Shown here one piece after another: positions 1-6,841 of a stretch of 59,973 nt of DNA. The notes beneath the pieces are model-generated. The model was not told where the DNA came from. It searched no databases and saw nothing but the letters and a program-made list of their open reading frames with translations. The stretch comes from a virus. The position numbers were made by a program, and so were the translations under genes. Location of the stretch: IMG/VR virus record IMGVR_UViG_3300033153_006809, positions 1 through 59,973 of that record, one strand, 5' to 3'. Numbering within the stretch: the first letter of the stretch is position 1; each line of letters starts with the position of its first letter.

Positions 1-392
1 TCCTCACCATTACTATATAGTGACACCCATTTTTCGTATTCATCTCCGGTTAAAAGTTTTACAATTTCATCTAATAACCATTGTTTGTGATGTCCACCAT
101 CAATGCCACCATATTCTATAATTAAATCCAATACTTTCTGTTTTCTACTTTCTTCTTCTTCTACTCCCACACTATTAGGATAATACAAACCTATCCATTT
201 CGTATGTTCTGTTGGTAGTTGTTTATTAACTATTATTGGTGCAACGAAATAGTCAGGGTAGTCATAACATTCTTTTACTGCCGCCTCTTCTGTATCAAAA
301 ATACCTGCAAAACTCCATGCACAAACCTCTCCTTCTTCACCTGAATCATACTTACCTACTAACCATAATTTAGTTTTACTTTTCATTATCAT
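1..392 (-). CDS. Conserved phage hypothetical protein, cut off at the window edge
   Basis: The frame is open from an ATG at 392 to base 1, so about 130 residues are present and the C-terminus lies outside the window. A strong Shine-Dalgarno (GAGGGGG) sits just upstream of ATG-ATA-ATG. The protein begins with a beta-rich segment (KTKLWLVGKYDSG), and the motif HHKQWLLDEIVKLLTGDEY lies near residues 99-117. I recall very similar unannotated proteins in many phages; no function is assigned to them. The reading frame is clean and codon use matches its neighbours, so the gene itself is secure. Confidence 0.8.
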   Translation of the reverse strand, partial: MIMKSKTKLWLVGKYDSGEEGEVCAWSFAGIFDTEEAAVKECYDYPDYFVAPIIVNKQLPTEHTKWIGLYYPNSVGVEEEESRKQKVLDLIIEYGGIDGGHHKQWLLDEIVKLLTGDEYEKWVSLYSNGE

Positions 393-404
393 TTTCTACC
401 CCCT

Positions 405-587
405 CTACTCTTTATTTTTAGTGTTATAATACAATTCTATTTGTATCATGATTAGTAGTGAACATATTAACAATCCAAATAAACTTATAAAACATATCGT
501 TATTACACCATACTCTATAGTGACCCAAATACCAAATAGAATCAGTGTTATAAATTTTAGTGTTGTACTCATACTTATACTCTTCAT
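405..587 (-). CDS. Small membrane protein, unknown function
   Basis: A 60-residue protein made almost entirely of two hydrophobic helices (about residues 9-27 and 30-48), followed by a short charged tail (YYNTKNKE). Its ATG overlaps the stop of the upstream gene (ATGA), and the Shine-Dalgarno AGGAG lies 8 nt before the start inside that gene, which indicates translational coupling. An internal ATG at codon 6 is an alternative start. No family recognised; it belongs to a run of small accessory proteins. Confidence 0.6.
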   Translation of the reverse strand: MKSISMSTTLKFITLILFGIWVTIEYGVITICFISLFGLLICSLLIMIQIELYYNTKNKE

Positions 588-815
588 ACTTGAAACTCCT
601 TTAGTGTTATAAATTCATTACTATATTGAACACCATATTTTAAAAAGTCAGTTGCGTCTTTTAGTGAATTGAAAACTGATAAACCTGATTTAGACAGGGT
701 TGAATGTAAATAACCATCATCAATTGAAATTACATATCCGTTAATCTTCTTTGATGTATAAGTATTTTGAAGAGTTTGGTTTATATTTCATTGGATTGAT
801 TAAGTATGGTTTCAT
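584..815 (-). pseudogene. Frameshifted small gene (apparent +1 shift at GAT-TAA)
   Basis: From the ATG at 815 the frame reads MKPYLINPMKYKPN and then YLYIKED before a TAA. The +1 frame directly after it continues with coding-like sequence (NGYVISIDDGYL, ending ITLKEFQV) to a TGA at 584-586 and has no start codon of its own. Joining the two gives a natural protein of about 76 residues. Its start resembles the neighbour at 1184-1414 (MNPHLTNPN), and its tail resembles those of the genes at 1184 and 1704 (ITIEEMTI, ITIEEFQI). It may be a true pseudogene, a programmed +1 frameshift or a sequence error. The 3' end still carries the Shine-Dalgarno for the next gene. Confidence 0.6.
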
Positions 816-830
816 CTTAGTAGGTTTCAA

Positions 831-1187
831 TCATAACTTTCTTCTTATATACAACTTTCTAATAGATTTTAAGAAGTCTATTTCTTCTACTACTAATTCA
901 GCACATTCTCTACATTGGATGTTTCGGGATTTATAAGGATGTATTAGTTTGTGATGTTCACTCCATTCTTCATATGGAGTACCTTTACATTTATATTTAT
1001 TAGTATACCTATATACCGGACAATCAGTACAGTACAGTTTGTTAGTATAGAATTCATGAAATTGTTTACATAGTCCACAATCTAGTATACCTTTGTCTAT
1101 AACTGAATGATTTCGTTGGATTTTCTCCCACTTCTTTATAGACTTGTTTAGAGCCATTATGGTTCTTATTTGTTTTATTATAATCAT
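831..1187 (-). CDS. Cysteine-rich probable zinc-binding protein
   Basis: 118 residues with a histidine/cysteine pattern spread over the middle (CGLCKQFHEFY, then CTDCPVY, then CKG) and another CREC near the C-terminus. This suggests one or two structural zinc sites. Similar cysteine-rich phage proteins (CxxC...CxxCP) are common and functionally unassigned. The ATG overlaps the stop of the upstream gene (ATGA) with a GAGGAA Shine-Dalgarno 8 nt before it. The start and frame are well supported; the function is unknown. Confidence 0.65.
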   Translation of the reverse strand: MIIIKQIRTIMALNKSIKKWEKIQRNHSVIDKGILDCGLCKQFHEFYTNKLYCTDCPVYRYTNKYKCKGTPYEEWSEHHKLIHPYKSRNIQCRECAELVVEEIDFLKSIRKLYIRRKL

Positions 1188-1414
1188 ATTGTCATTTCCT
1201 CTATGGTTATGAATTCAATACTATGTTCTTTGATGAATCTTCTGGCCGAGAGTTTACATCGTTCAACAGTTCCCATTTCATAGTTGTCCAAATAGTTCTT
1301 TGAATCTTTTAGACCCCAACCTGTTTGAGATCTGAATTCCTTGATTGCACGAATTCTTTGACCTTTTCTTATAAAAAAAGATATTATATTTGGATTGGTT
1401 AAGTGTGGATTCAT
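1184..1414 (-). CDS. Small hypothetical protein with L7/L12-like helix-turn motif
   Basis: 76 residues. The central segment (IRAIKEFRSQTGWGLKDSKNYLD) looks like the 'AIKxxRxxTGxGLKEAKxxVD' helix-turn-helix seen in the C-terminal domain of ribosomal protein L7/L12, a small motif that recurs in phage proteins. The C-terminus, FITIEEMTI, is shared with the genes at 584 and 1704. Its ATG overlaps the upstream stop. Role unknown; the L7/L12 resemblance is by eye only. Confidence 0.6.
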   Translation of the reverse strand: MNPHLTNPNIISFFIRKGQRIRAIKEFRSQTGWGLKDSKNYLDNYEMGTVERCKLSARRFIKEHSIEFITIEEMTI

Positions 1415-1707
1415 ATTTTTATACTCTTTTCTTTCATGTTATCTACATATAATTTGAATTCATCCATTCTATCAGTTACCCAAAGACCATAATCTAATAA
1501 CTCAGAAGAAGTGAAAATTGAGTACGTAATCCATACAGGTTTATCAGTCATAATAGCGACTGGTTTAGTAAACGTTGTTAGTCCTATTGTGAAATGACCT
1601 GGAACCTTTACTACTTCAAAATCATCTGGGGTATTGATTATCTGATATGATAACAATACAAACATTATCCAACATAAAAACCATCCACTACACATCATAA
1701 ATTTCAT
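1411..1707 (-). CDS. Small protein with N-terminal signal anchor
   Basis: 98 residues. A hydrophobic N-terminus (residues 3-22, with CSGWFLCWIMFVLLSY) looks like a signal anchor. It is followed by a polar domain presumably outside the cytoplasmic membrane. Start and stop overlap the neighbouring genes by 4 nt (ATGA) on both sides, so it is part of the translationally coupled chain running from 1982 to 1. No family recognised. Confidence 0.6.
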   Translation of the reverse strand: MKFMMCSGWFLCWIMFVLLSYQIINTPDDFEVVKVPGHFTIGLTTFTKPVAIMTDKPVWITYSIFTSSELLDYGLWVTDRMDEFKLYVDNMKEKSIKI

Positions 1708-1982
1708 ATTTGAAATTCCTCTATTGTTATGAAATCTTTTGATTCAAACCAATCTTTACTAAAATACCATGTTTTATATTTGGTTGCACGATATCTATAA
1801 TCATATCCTATTATATCATTATTACATTCTATAAAATCACTATCTTTATATTCTTTATCGAATAGACAAATCATTTCTTCATTAATATGTAACCCTTTAT
1901 AGTCTATTAAATCAATACCACATCCTGGATTATGACTATGTTTAAATTCTCTCTTTATTTGTTCTATAGATTTTAGTTTCAT
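1704..1982 (-). CDS. Small hypothetical protein, first gene of the leftmost operon
   Basis: 92 residues, soluble, no family recognised. The C-terminus DFITIEEFQI matches the tails of the genes at 584 and 1184. At DNA level this tail contains GAGGAA, the Shine-Dalgarno for the next gene. The promoter at 1991-2019 ends only 8 nt before this ATG, so the predicted transcript would begin at or almost at the start codon, making the mRNA leaderless or nearly so. The next in-frame methionine is residue 37, so a later start would remove over a third of the protein. Confidence 0.6.
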   Translation of the reverse strand: MKLKSIEQIKREFKHSHNPGCGIDLIDYKGLHINEEMICLFDKEYKDSDFIECNNDIIGYDYRYRATKYKTWYFSKDWFESKDFITIEEFQI

Positions 1983-1990
1983 TATTACCT

Positions 1991-2019
1991 ATAATAACAT
2001 ATATCAATGAGATTGTAAA
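1991..2019 (-). promoter_or_regulatory. Sigma70-like early promoter (TTTACA-N17-TATTAT)
   Basis: On the minus strand the -35 TTTACA lies at 2014-2019 and the -10 TATTAT at 1991-1996, spaced exactly 17 nt. It has the same architecture as the promoters at 2564, 6842, 21524, 24295 and 59280. It faces the operon beginning at 1982. The predicted start point falls at about 1982-1984, on the ATG. Confidence 0.7.
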
Positions 2020-2039
2020 TTAGTTATAAAAATTTTATT

Positions 2040-2055
2040 GGGGGAGGTTGGGGGG
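2040..2055. other. G-rich run in an AT-rich genome
   Basis: The plus strand carries five Gs, A, two Gs, TT and six Gs between the end of the 2085 reading frame and the leftward promoter. Only two runs reach three or more Gs, so at most a two-layer G-quadruplex is possible. The minus strand is correspondingly a CT tract. It lies at the 3' side of the PEP-CTERM-like gene, where it could affect transcript ends, but no terminator-type hairpin with a T run accompanies it. Confidence 0.4.
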
Positions 2056-2084
2056 AGAGATTATCTAGAAATTTATAAAGTGTG

Positions 2085-2240
2085 TTATTTAAAGACTTTT
2101 GGTTTTCTTACAGAATGTAGTCCTATTAAGGGTATACCTAAAAGGACTATTATTGAAGGATCTGGGACGTGTGGAGTTGTAGTGGTTGTTTCGTTTTTAG
2201 AAATATCTGTTTTGTGAAAAATTTTATCATACCCTAACAT
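2085..2240 (-). CDS. Small reading frame ending in a PEP-CTERM-like sorting signal
   Basis: An ATG at 2240 opens a 51-residue frame. It consists of a short polar segment, a threonine run (ETTTTTP), then VPDPS, a hydrophobic helix (IIVLLGIPLIGL) and a basic end (RKPK). This order of V-P-D/E-P-S, helix and basic cluster is the layout of PEP-CTERM tails handled by exosortase in Gram-negative bacteria. It has no signal peptide. It lies in the same frame as the gene at 2280-2480, 13 codons after that gene's TAA, so it could be the detached tail of a longer protein. The Shine-Dalgarno is weak (AAGG, too close), so independent translation is doubtful. Confidence 0.4.
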   Translation of the reverse strand: MLGYDKIFHKTDISKNETTTTTPHVPDPSIIVLLGIPLIGLHSVRKPKVFK

Positions 2241-2279
2241 ACCTTTAAATTGAAAGTAGAAGAAATTGACACTCAGTTT

Positions 2280-2480
2280 TTAGTTTCTCCTTATAAACAA
2301 ACTTATTAAACCAACACTTAATAGTATTATAGATGTACTTGGAAGTATTGGATTGGTGGCAGTACTATTGATATTATTTTCAATTATATGACTACCAATT
2401 ATATGACTAGTGGTGGCCATAGTGTTCTCAATAAACGAAAATAAGAACAAGAATATTAAACATAAATATATCTTTTTCAT
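2280..2480 (-). CDS. Small secreted protein with signal peptide and PEP-CTERM-like tail
   Basis: 66 residues. A signal peptide covers about residues 1-23 (hydrophobic core LCLIFLFLFSFI, likely cut after ENTMA). A polar linker of about 20 residues with a near repeat (SHIIGSHIIENNI) follows, then PILPSTS, a hydrophobic helix and a terminal RRN. Signal peptide, P-x-x-P/S, helix and Arg-Arg together resemble exosortase-processed PEP-CTERM proteins, although the usual E is missing. An AAGGA Shine-Dalgarno lies 9 nt upstream and its own early promoter is at 2564-2592. It could equally be a small bitopic membrane protein. Confidence 0.6.
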   Translation of the reverse strand: MKKIYLCLIFLFLFSFIENTMATTSHIIGSHIIENNINSTATNPILPSTSIILLSVGLISLFIRRN

Positions 2481-2563
2481 AACATGTTATCCTTTTGGTT
2501 TTTAGTATTATGTAAAAAAGGTGCTAAAAAACTAAATTAAAACTAAATTATTACCTAAATTAC

Positions 2564-2592
2564 ATAGTATCAGATTTTAAACTATTTGTAAA
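2564..2592 (-). promoter_or_regulatory. Sigma70-like early promoter (TTTACA-N17-TACTAT)
   Basis: On the minus strand the -35 TTTACA is at 2587-2592 and the -10 TACTAT at 2564-2569, spaced 17 nt. It faces the small secreted-protein gene starting at 2480 and leaves a leader of roughly 75 nt. It is the only feature I can support in the gap 2481-2676. Confidence 0.6.
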
Positions 2593-2676
2593 TTAATTTT
2601 GTTTGTGGGTATATAGATGATTCTAGGGTGGGACTCAATATAATTTTCTATATATTTACTATAATATATTCAAAAA

Positions 2677-3039
2677 CTATACCAAGTTGTGTTGTTTTTC
2701 AAAAATTTCTAATATAACTATTGACTCTGTTATAAAATACCATTCACCTTTATTAGATCTTAAATTCATAACCTTTGTAATGATAACTTCTAGATTTTTA
2801 ATTATATCATCGTTTTCTTCCATACTATCAATCGTTTTCACTATTTGATTTATTTTGGTATTTAACTTAAATAGTCTTTTTTTAAGTTCTATACTCACCA
2901 AAACATAACATAACATTATTATACTACATATAAGAATATATACACTACTAAGAAGTATTGATAAAATGAAAGATATTAGAGTAATTAAAGACATTAAAAT
3001 AGGACTTAAACGAGCATTTGGTTCTATATATGTTATCAT
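2677..3039 (-). CDS. Membrane protein with two N-terminal helices, unknown
   Basis: 120 residues. Two adjacent hydrophobic helices span about residues 12-30 and 33-50. A soluble, helical, charged C-terminal half follows (KKRLFKLNTKINQIVKTID). Its ATG overlaps the stop of the RCC1-repeat gene by 4 nt, with AAGGA upstream, so it should be made together with that secreted protein and may be its membrane partner; that is inference from position only. Not recognised. Confidence 0.6.
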   Translation of the reverse strand: MITYIEPNARLSPILMSLITLISFILSILLSSVYILICSIIMLCYVLVSIELKKRLFKLNTKINQIVKTIDSMEENDDIIKNLEVIITKVMNLRSNKGEWYFITESIVILEIFEKQHNLV

Positions 3040-4985
3040 TTTTGAGATCCTTTCCAGATTAGAGTGTTAATAAAACAGAAACCTGTATCATCACTACCAG
3101 ATGATTGGTTTTTCACTATAATTTCTTCTTCATATTCATCTTCTATATATTCTTCCATAACAACAATAGTCACGGTTTTTTCATCACTATCATTATCACT
3201 ATCAAAGACAGTAAGAGTAATTGGATATACACCTACTTCTTTAAAAACAACATTTTCTACTTCACACTTATCAGATTCTTCAATTACATTACTAAAATCC
3301 CATTGATATATATAAGGTAGATTTCCATCAAATACAAAACAAGAAAAGTTAAGAGAATCACCAACTGTAATCATCTGATTTGAATCAGGTGTTATTATTA
3401 TATCCACTACTGGTTGGAAGTCATTACAATCAAATACTCCGTCTTTATCAGTGTCTATATCTTCAACACCACAACCACAAATTCCAGGTACTATTTTCTG
3501 AGGATCAAGTGGACAGGCATCAAATACACTAACTGTTATATTCAAATCGTATGTATTACTATTATCCTGACCATCATTTACATATACAGGAACAATGATA
3601 ACACCAATAAATGAAATATCAGGTGTTACTATATTTCCATCAAGTTCATAATTATCACCACCTTGAACATGAAGTGTAAAGTCTTTTGGATATTCATTAT
3701 CACGATCACTTACTATCAAACTATCAAAAGTGATTATTATTGGTATACCACTTTCTGTACCTAATGATATTTGACTAGAAATTACAGAAAGATAATTATC
3801 GGGTTCTATCTCAATATCCACAGTCGCTATATTTGAATGAACAACACCATTATTAGTTTGAAATGTAAAACTATCATTTCCAAAGAAACCTGGAGTTGGG
3901 ACATATGAGATATAAGGAAGATTGCCTAATATTGTTCCATTAGTAGGTTCTATAATAATGGTAAATGTCAGATCATCATATTCAACATTTGGATCATCCG
4001 CTGATAAGGTAATATCAACAGAAATATCTTCAACTGTTATTATACTCATATCATATGAAACAGGTGGTTCTTGGTTTCCAAGTATCAAATTCCAATCATC
4101 AACATCACATTGATTATAAAAACAATAACCATCAGACACAACAGAACCATCAGATCTTAGACCAACTGTATGATAATAAAAAGACGATAATTGTATAATA
4201 TCAGACCAATGACCAATATCCCATTCATCACCATATGCGTTTATACCTACAGTCACTACCGTTCCATCTGATTTAAGACCTACCGTATAAGTAGATCCAG
4301 CCGATACTTGTATAATATCAGTCCAATCTTCTACATCACATTTTCCATATACATCACTACCTACAGCCACAACGGTTCCATCAGATTTAAGACCAACAGT
4401 ATGTTCTTTTCCATTTTCAGCTTGTACTATATCAGTCCAACCTTCAACTTCACCTTGTCCATGATCAGTATATTTACTATTCCAAATAGCAGCCACAACG
4501 GTTCCGTCCGATTTAAGACCTAATATTGTATTTACACCAGAAGATATTTCTACTATATTAGTCCACACATTTGTATCATAAAAATTTGTAACTATAACAG
4601 TTCCATCGGATCTAAGACCCGCTGTATACCAAGAACCTGCCGCGATCTGGACTATATCAGTCCATGTATCAAGATGAAAACACCTATATTTATCACAATT
4701 TCCATCAAACACAACTGTTCCATCTGATTTAAGACCCACAATATGAGAATCACCAGCAGATACTTGTATTATATCAGTCCACGTATCAACAATATACTCA
4801 TTACCAGTTATCCGTTCTCCTTCTTCATCCCAAATACTGTATGTACTGTTAGCAATAACAGTTCCATCAGATTTAAGACCAACTGACATTCTAAAACCCG
4901 CGGATACCTGTGGTTCAATGGCGAACACTGGTTGACTAATTAGAAATAATACTAATACAAATTGTAACACTCTTTTGACAAACAT
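3036..4985 (-). CDS. Large secreted RCC1-propeller / cadherin-like / PKD protein
   Basis: 649 residues from the ATG at 4985, chosen over an upstream in-frame ATG at 5033 because AGGAA precedes it and a clean signal peptide follows (cut after VFA, about residue 22). Next come seven RCC1-type repeats (about 25-320, core VGLKSDGTVV and WTDIIQVSAG), enough for a complete seven-bladed propeller. Then cadherin/VCBS-like beta repeats (about 325-485), a cysteine- and aspartate-rich thrombospondin-3-like segment (CGCGVEDIDTDKDGVFDC), a PKD domain (about 525-608), an acidic linker and a C-terminal GFCFINTL. The last resembles the start of the CFIATAAYGS tail of some bacterial surface proteins. It is probably exported to the host periplasm or surface; a virion role is possible but it sits outside the tail module. 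Confidence 0.8.
   Translation of the reverse strand: MFVKRVLQFVLVLFLISQPVFAIEPQVSAGFRMSVGLKSDGTVIANSTYSIWDEEGERITGNEYIVDTWTDIIQVSAGDSHIVGLKSDGTVVFDGNCDKYRCFHLDTWTDIVQIAAGSWYTAGLRSDGTVIVTNFYDTNVWTNIVEISSGVNTILGLKSDGTVVAAIWNSKYTDHGQGEVEGWTDIVQAENGKEHTVGLKSDGTVVAVGSDVYGKCDVEDWTDIIQVSAGSTYTVGLKSDGTVVTVGINAYGDEWDIGHWSDIIQLSSFYYHTVGLRSDGSVVSDGYCFYNQCDVDDWNLILGNQEPPVSYDMSIITVEDISVDITLSADDPNVEYDDLTFTIIIEPTNGTILGNLPYISYVPTPGFFGNDSFTFQTNNGVVHSNIATVDIEIEPDNYLSVISSQISLGTESGIPIIITFDSLIVSDRDNEYPKDFTLHVQGGDNYELDGNIVTPDISFIGVIIVPVYVNDGQDNSNTYDLNITVSVFDACPLDPQKIVPGICGCGVEDIDTDKDGVFDCNDFQPVVDIIITPDSNQMITVGDSLNFSCFVFDGNLPYIYQWDFSNVIEESDKCEVENVVFKEVGVYPITLTVFDSDNDSDEKTVTIVVMEEYIEDEYEEEIIVKNQSSGSDDTGFCFINTLIWKGSQK
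4080..4910 (-). repeat. Degenerate tandem repeat encoding seven RCC1 blades
   Basis: About seven copies of a roughly 115-125 nt unit lie within the secreted-protein gene. The best conserved core on the plus strand is 'gttccatctgatttaagacc' and close variants, seen near 4145, 4260, 4375, 4500, 4600, 4718 and 4860. The copies have diverged at DNA level, so this is an old protein repeat and not a recent DNA expansion. Confidence 0.8.
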
Positions 4986-4986
4986 T

Positions 4987-5124
4987 TTAATGTTCCTTTC
5001 TTTTGATTTTATTCCACATATAAAAAACACCACTTAAAATCACATCTGTTATGTCTATTATAATATTAAATATTACATTCATATAAGTATATAAGTAATA
5101 TAAAAATTCTTTTTTATCATTCAT
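4987..5124 (-). CDS. Small single-helix membrane protein
   Basis: 45 residues: a short charged start (MNDKKE), one long hydrophobic stretch (about residues 7-37) and a basic tail (KIKRKEH). The ATG overlaps the upstream gene's stop, and its own TAA lies between the Shine-Dalgarno and ATG of the secreted RCC1 protein, so the two are translationally coupled. A role beside the exported protein is possible but unproven. It is too short for most gene callers, but phasing with both neighbours supports it. Confidence 0.5.
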   Translation of the reverse strand: MNDKKEFLYYLYTYMNVIFNIIIDITDVILSGVFYMWNKIKRKEH

Positions 5125-5269
5125 TATTTTTCTCTTTTTGTATTACACCTATGGCCTCTTTAACTCTTCTATTTAAACTAGCTGGTTTGATTTTACCAGA
5201 CTCTACTATACTACGAGATATTCTCCAACTATTCCTTGATAGTACTCTTCTTGCTGTTTTTAGTTTCAT
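5117..5269 (-). CDS. Small basic protein
   Basis: 50 residues, strongly basic, with two predicted helices (LKTARRVLSRNSWRISRSIV and SLNRRVKEAIGVIQKEK). A nearly ideal Shine-Dalgarno (AGGAGAAGAGGAATA before ATG) decides the start, although it overlaps the end of the upstream membrane-protein gene by 41 nt. The composition suggests nucleic-acid binding; no family recognised. Confidence 0.55.
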   Translation of the reverse strand: MKLKTARRVLSRNSWRISRSIVESGKIKPASLNRRVKEAIGVIQKEKNNE

Positions 5270-5534
5270 TATTCCTCTTCTCCTTTATCAATTCTAAATG
5301 TGATTTGTCCATCATGTTTTTATTTATAAATGGGTTATATTCACTGGTTTCATCAATATTTATTTGTGTACCTTTAAATGCTTGTACATCATACCATCTA
5401 TTAAAATGTACGTTTATTTCTGATTTGTAGTCATGTTTTATGGAATCCGCAATTCTCACTATTTCGGTACTTATAAATAACAGTATAAGCGTAATAATAG
5501 TAAGTAAAATAGAAGTGTATTTGTTATTCATCAT
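5229..5534 (-). CDS. Membrane-anchored protein with N-terminal helix
   Basis: 101 residues. An N-terminal hydrophobic helix (residues 7-24, ILLTIITLILLFIS) anchors a polar domain of about 75 residues. The two consecutive ATGs at 5534 and 5531 are both served by a GGAG upstream; the second has the better spacing. Not recognised. Confidence 0.6.
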   Translation of the reverse strand: MMNNKYTSILLTIITLILLFISTEIVRIADSIKHDYKSEINVHFNRWYDVQAFKGTQINIDETSEYNPFINKNMMDKSHLELIKEKRNNETKNSKKSTIKE

Positions 5535-5772
5535 TCAACTCCTTTTTAACACCATAATCTGGTGGTTCACCAGTTAACACAGATTTTATGTATTCAATAG
5601 ATGTCTTACTTGACATCATATTATATATTACATACTTTTTATCAAATGAGATATCACTCATATTAAATGAACTAATTATGATATCGAGCCTTTCCTGTTC
5701 ATTGTCTATTATTGATAAAGCAAGATTAATTCTTTCTTCCAATTCTTTTATAAGATCAATAGTATTATCCAT
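5524..5772 (-). CDS. Small helical hypothetical protein
   Basis: 82 residues, predicted mostly alpha-helical with acidic and leucine-rich heptads near the N-terminus (IDLIKELEERINLALSIID), which may form a short coiled coil. It overlaps the next gene by 11 nt. No family recognised. Confidence 0.6.
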   Translation of the reverse strand: MDNTIDLIKELEERINLALSIIDNEQERLDIIISSFNMSDISFDKKYVIYNMMSSKTSIEYIKSVLTGEPPDYGVKKELNDE

Positions 5773-5781
5773 ATAATAAAA

Positions 5782-6018
5782 TCAAGCATCCTTTTTCTCC
5801 TCTCCATTTGTAAATCCTATTTTTGTTTTAACATCTACTTTTGGTTTTATTTCAAAATATGACAAATTATAACGACTTCTTGATTTATCATCCCACACAG
5901 CAACATCATATGAAATGCTGTTATTTTCTCCTATATATACACCTGTTACAAATCCCACACTATCCAAATGAATTATTTCAACTTCCGTTCCAATTGGTAT
6001 TACTTCAATTTGTTCCAT
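5782..6018 (-). CDS. Small SH3/KOW-like beta-barrel protein
   Basis: 78 residues. The start (IPIGTEVEIIHLDSVGFVTGVYIG) has the small-barrel pattern of a hydrophilic turn, a V-x-I strand and a glycine that is typical of phage KOW/SH3-like proteins binding nucleic acid or protein. The gene at 49923-50090 has a similar start (VGDKVKIV). AAGGATAAAT precedes the ATG. The fold is inferred by eye and the function is unknown. Confidence 0.55.
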   Translation of the reverse strand: MEQIEVIPIGTEVEIIHLDSVGFVTGVYIGENNSISYDVAVWDDKSRSRYNLSYFEIKPKVDVKTKIGFTNGEEKKDA

Positions 6019-6020
6019 AT

Positions 6021-6182
6021 TTATCCTTTGTAATGTTTAATCATTGATCCATTTGTATGATTTACGAATCCCATGTGCCATAATCTAATTCTTTCACATA
6101 TATTTTTTGGTCTGATAAAACAAACCTTACTCACACCATTTACTGTAATAGTATCTATTCTACATACTCTTCTTATGTTCAT
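6021..6182 (-). CDS. Small basic hypothetical protein
   Basis: 53 residues with start MNIRRVCRIDTITVNG. It overlaps the upstream stop by one base (TAATG) and ends two bases before the ATG of the next gene, where its last codons supply the AAGGA Shine-Dalgarno. Positional packing supports it as a real gene. No family recognised. Confidence 0.5.
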   Translation of the reverse strand: MNIRRVCRIDTITVNGVSKVCFIRPKNICERIRLWHMGFVNHTNGSMIKHYKG

Positions 6183-6376
6183 TATTTACACTCTATTTTT
6201 TTCCATGTATGTCCAGATACGTCTGAAATATGAATTTGTTCATATCCATTTTCGATATATTCTTTCTGTATTTTATAATTAGTAATACAAAAAGTAATCA
6301 CACATATTATTACTGCTGAAAGTACCACTGACCATAAACAAAACCAAAATTTACCTTCTCTATCCATTTTATCCAT
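6182..6376 (-). CDS. Small single-pass membrane protein
   Basis: 64 residues. A charged start (MDKMDREGK) precedes one transmembrane helix (about residues 10-31, FWFCLWSVVLSAVIICVITF), and a polar tail follows. Its start overlaps the stop of the upstream membrane-protein gene. Its size and layout (one helix, charged ends) recall accessory lysis or superinfection-exclusion proteins, but nothing specific was recognised. Confidence 0.55.
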   Translation of the reverse strand: MDKMDREGKFWFCLWSVVLSAVIICVITFCITNYKIQKEYIENGYEQIHISDVSGHTWKKIECK

Positions 6377-6789
6377 TATTTCTCTTCTCCTTTTGTTGGT
6401 ATTTCTATATCTACATTTTCATTTATCCATTGTTCTAATTTTGTATTCAAGAATTTAGCCGCATTACCAGGTATTTCTTGTACATCTTCATTAGCCACTA
6501 TCTTAGGTATCGTATATATAGCTACGGCCTCTTTAGTTGTTGGTGTTAAAATATTCAGAACAAGAAATACAATAAATAAAACAAGTGGTATTTTCCAATA
6601 CTTCTTATCACATATTGATTTCCAATACTCAGCTTTTTTTTCATATCTGCCTTTATTATCCGCCCAATTTGTAAATGGTATAAAAAACAATCCAAGTACA
6701 AAAAAGAAAGAACTGGCTGCTGATAAGAAAAAAACCGTTGAAATAGCATCAAGTTTAATAATCAAATAAATCATCCATCCAATACTCAT
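6376..6789 (-). CDS. Multi-pass membrane protein, first gene of the leftward operon
   Basis: 137 residues from the ATG at 6789, chosen over 6807 because GGTGAGG lies just before it. Three hydrophobic helices are visible (about residues 4-22, 24-44 and 68-86). A C-terminal soluble segment ends in an acidic, lysine-rich tail. The gene is the first behind the leftward promoter at 6842. Function unknown; the layout suggests an inner-membrane protein made early. Confidence 0.6.
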   Translation of the reverse strand: MSIGWMIYLIIKLDAISTVFFLSAASSFFFVLGLFFIPFTNWADNKGRYEKKAEYWKSICDKKYWKIPLVLFIVFLVLNILTPTTKEAVAIYTIPKIVANEDVQEIPGNAAKFLNTKLEQWINENVDIEIPTKGEEK

Positions 6790-6841
6790 AACCTCACCAC
6801 CCTTCATATTATGTTTTAAAAGTCATATCACATTTTCTCTA

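Noticed and set aside
2593-2680. Intrinsic terminator after the 2677 gene
   Set aside because: The region is AT-rich but contains no GC stem followed by a T run on the minus strand.
3064-4523. Plus-strand frames of 60-80 residues opposite the RCC1 gene
   Set aside because: They are antisense shadows with serine/isoleucine-rich composition, produced by the repetitive gene on the other strand, and have no ribosome-binding sites.
4080-4910. CRISPR-like or direct-repeat array
   Set aside because: The regular repeat units are codons for RCC1 blades (VGLKSDGTVV). They are degenerate and lie in a single long open frame, without separate spacers.
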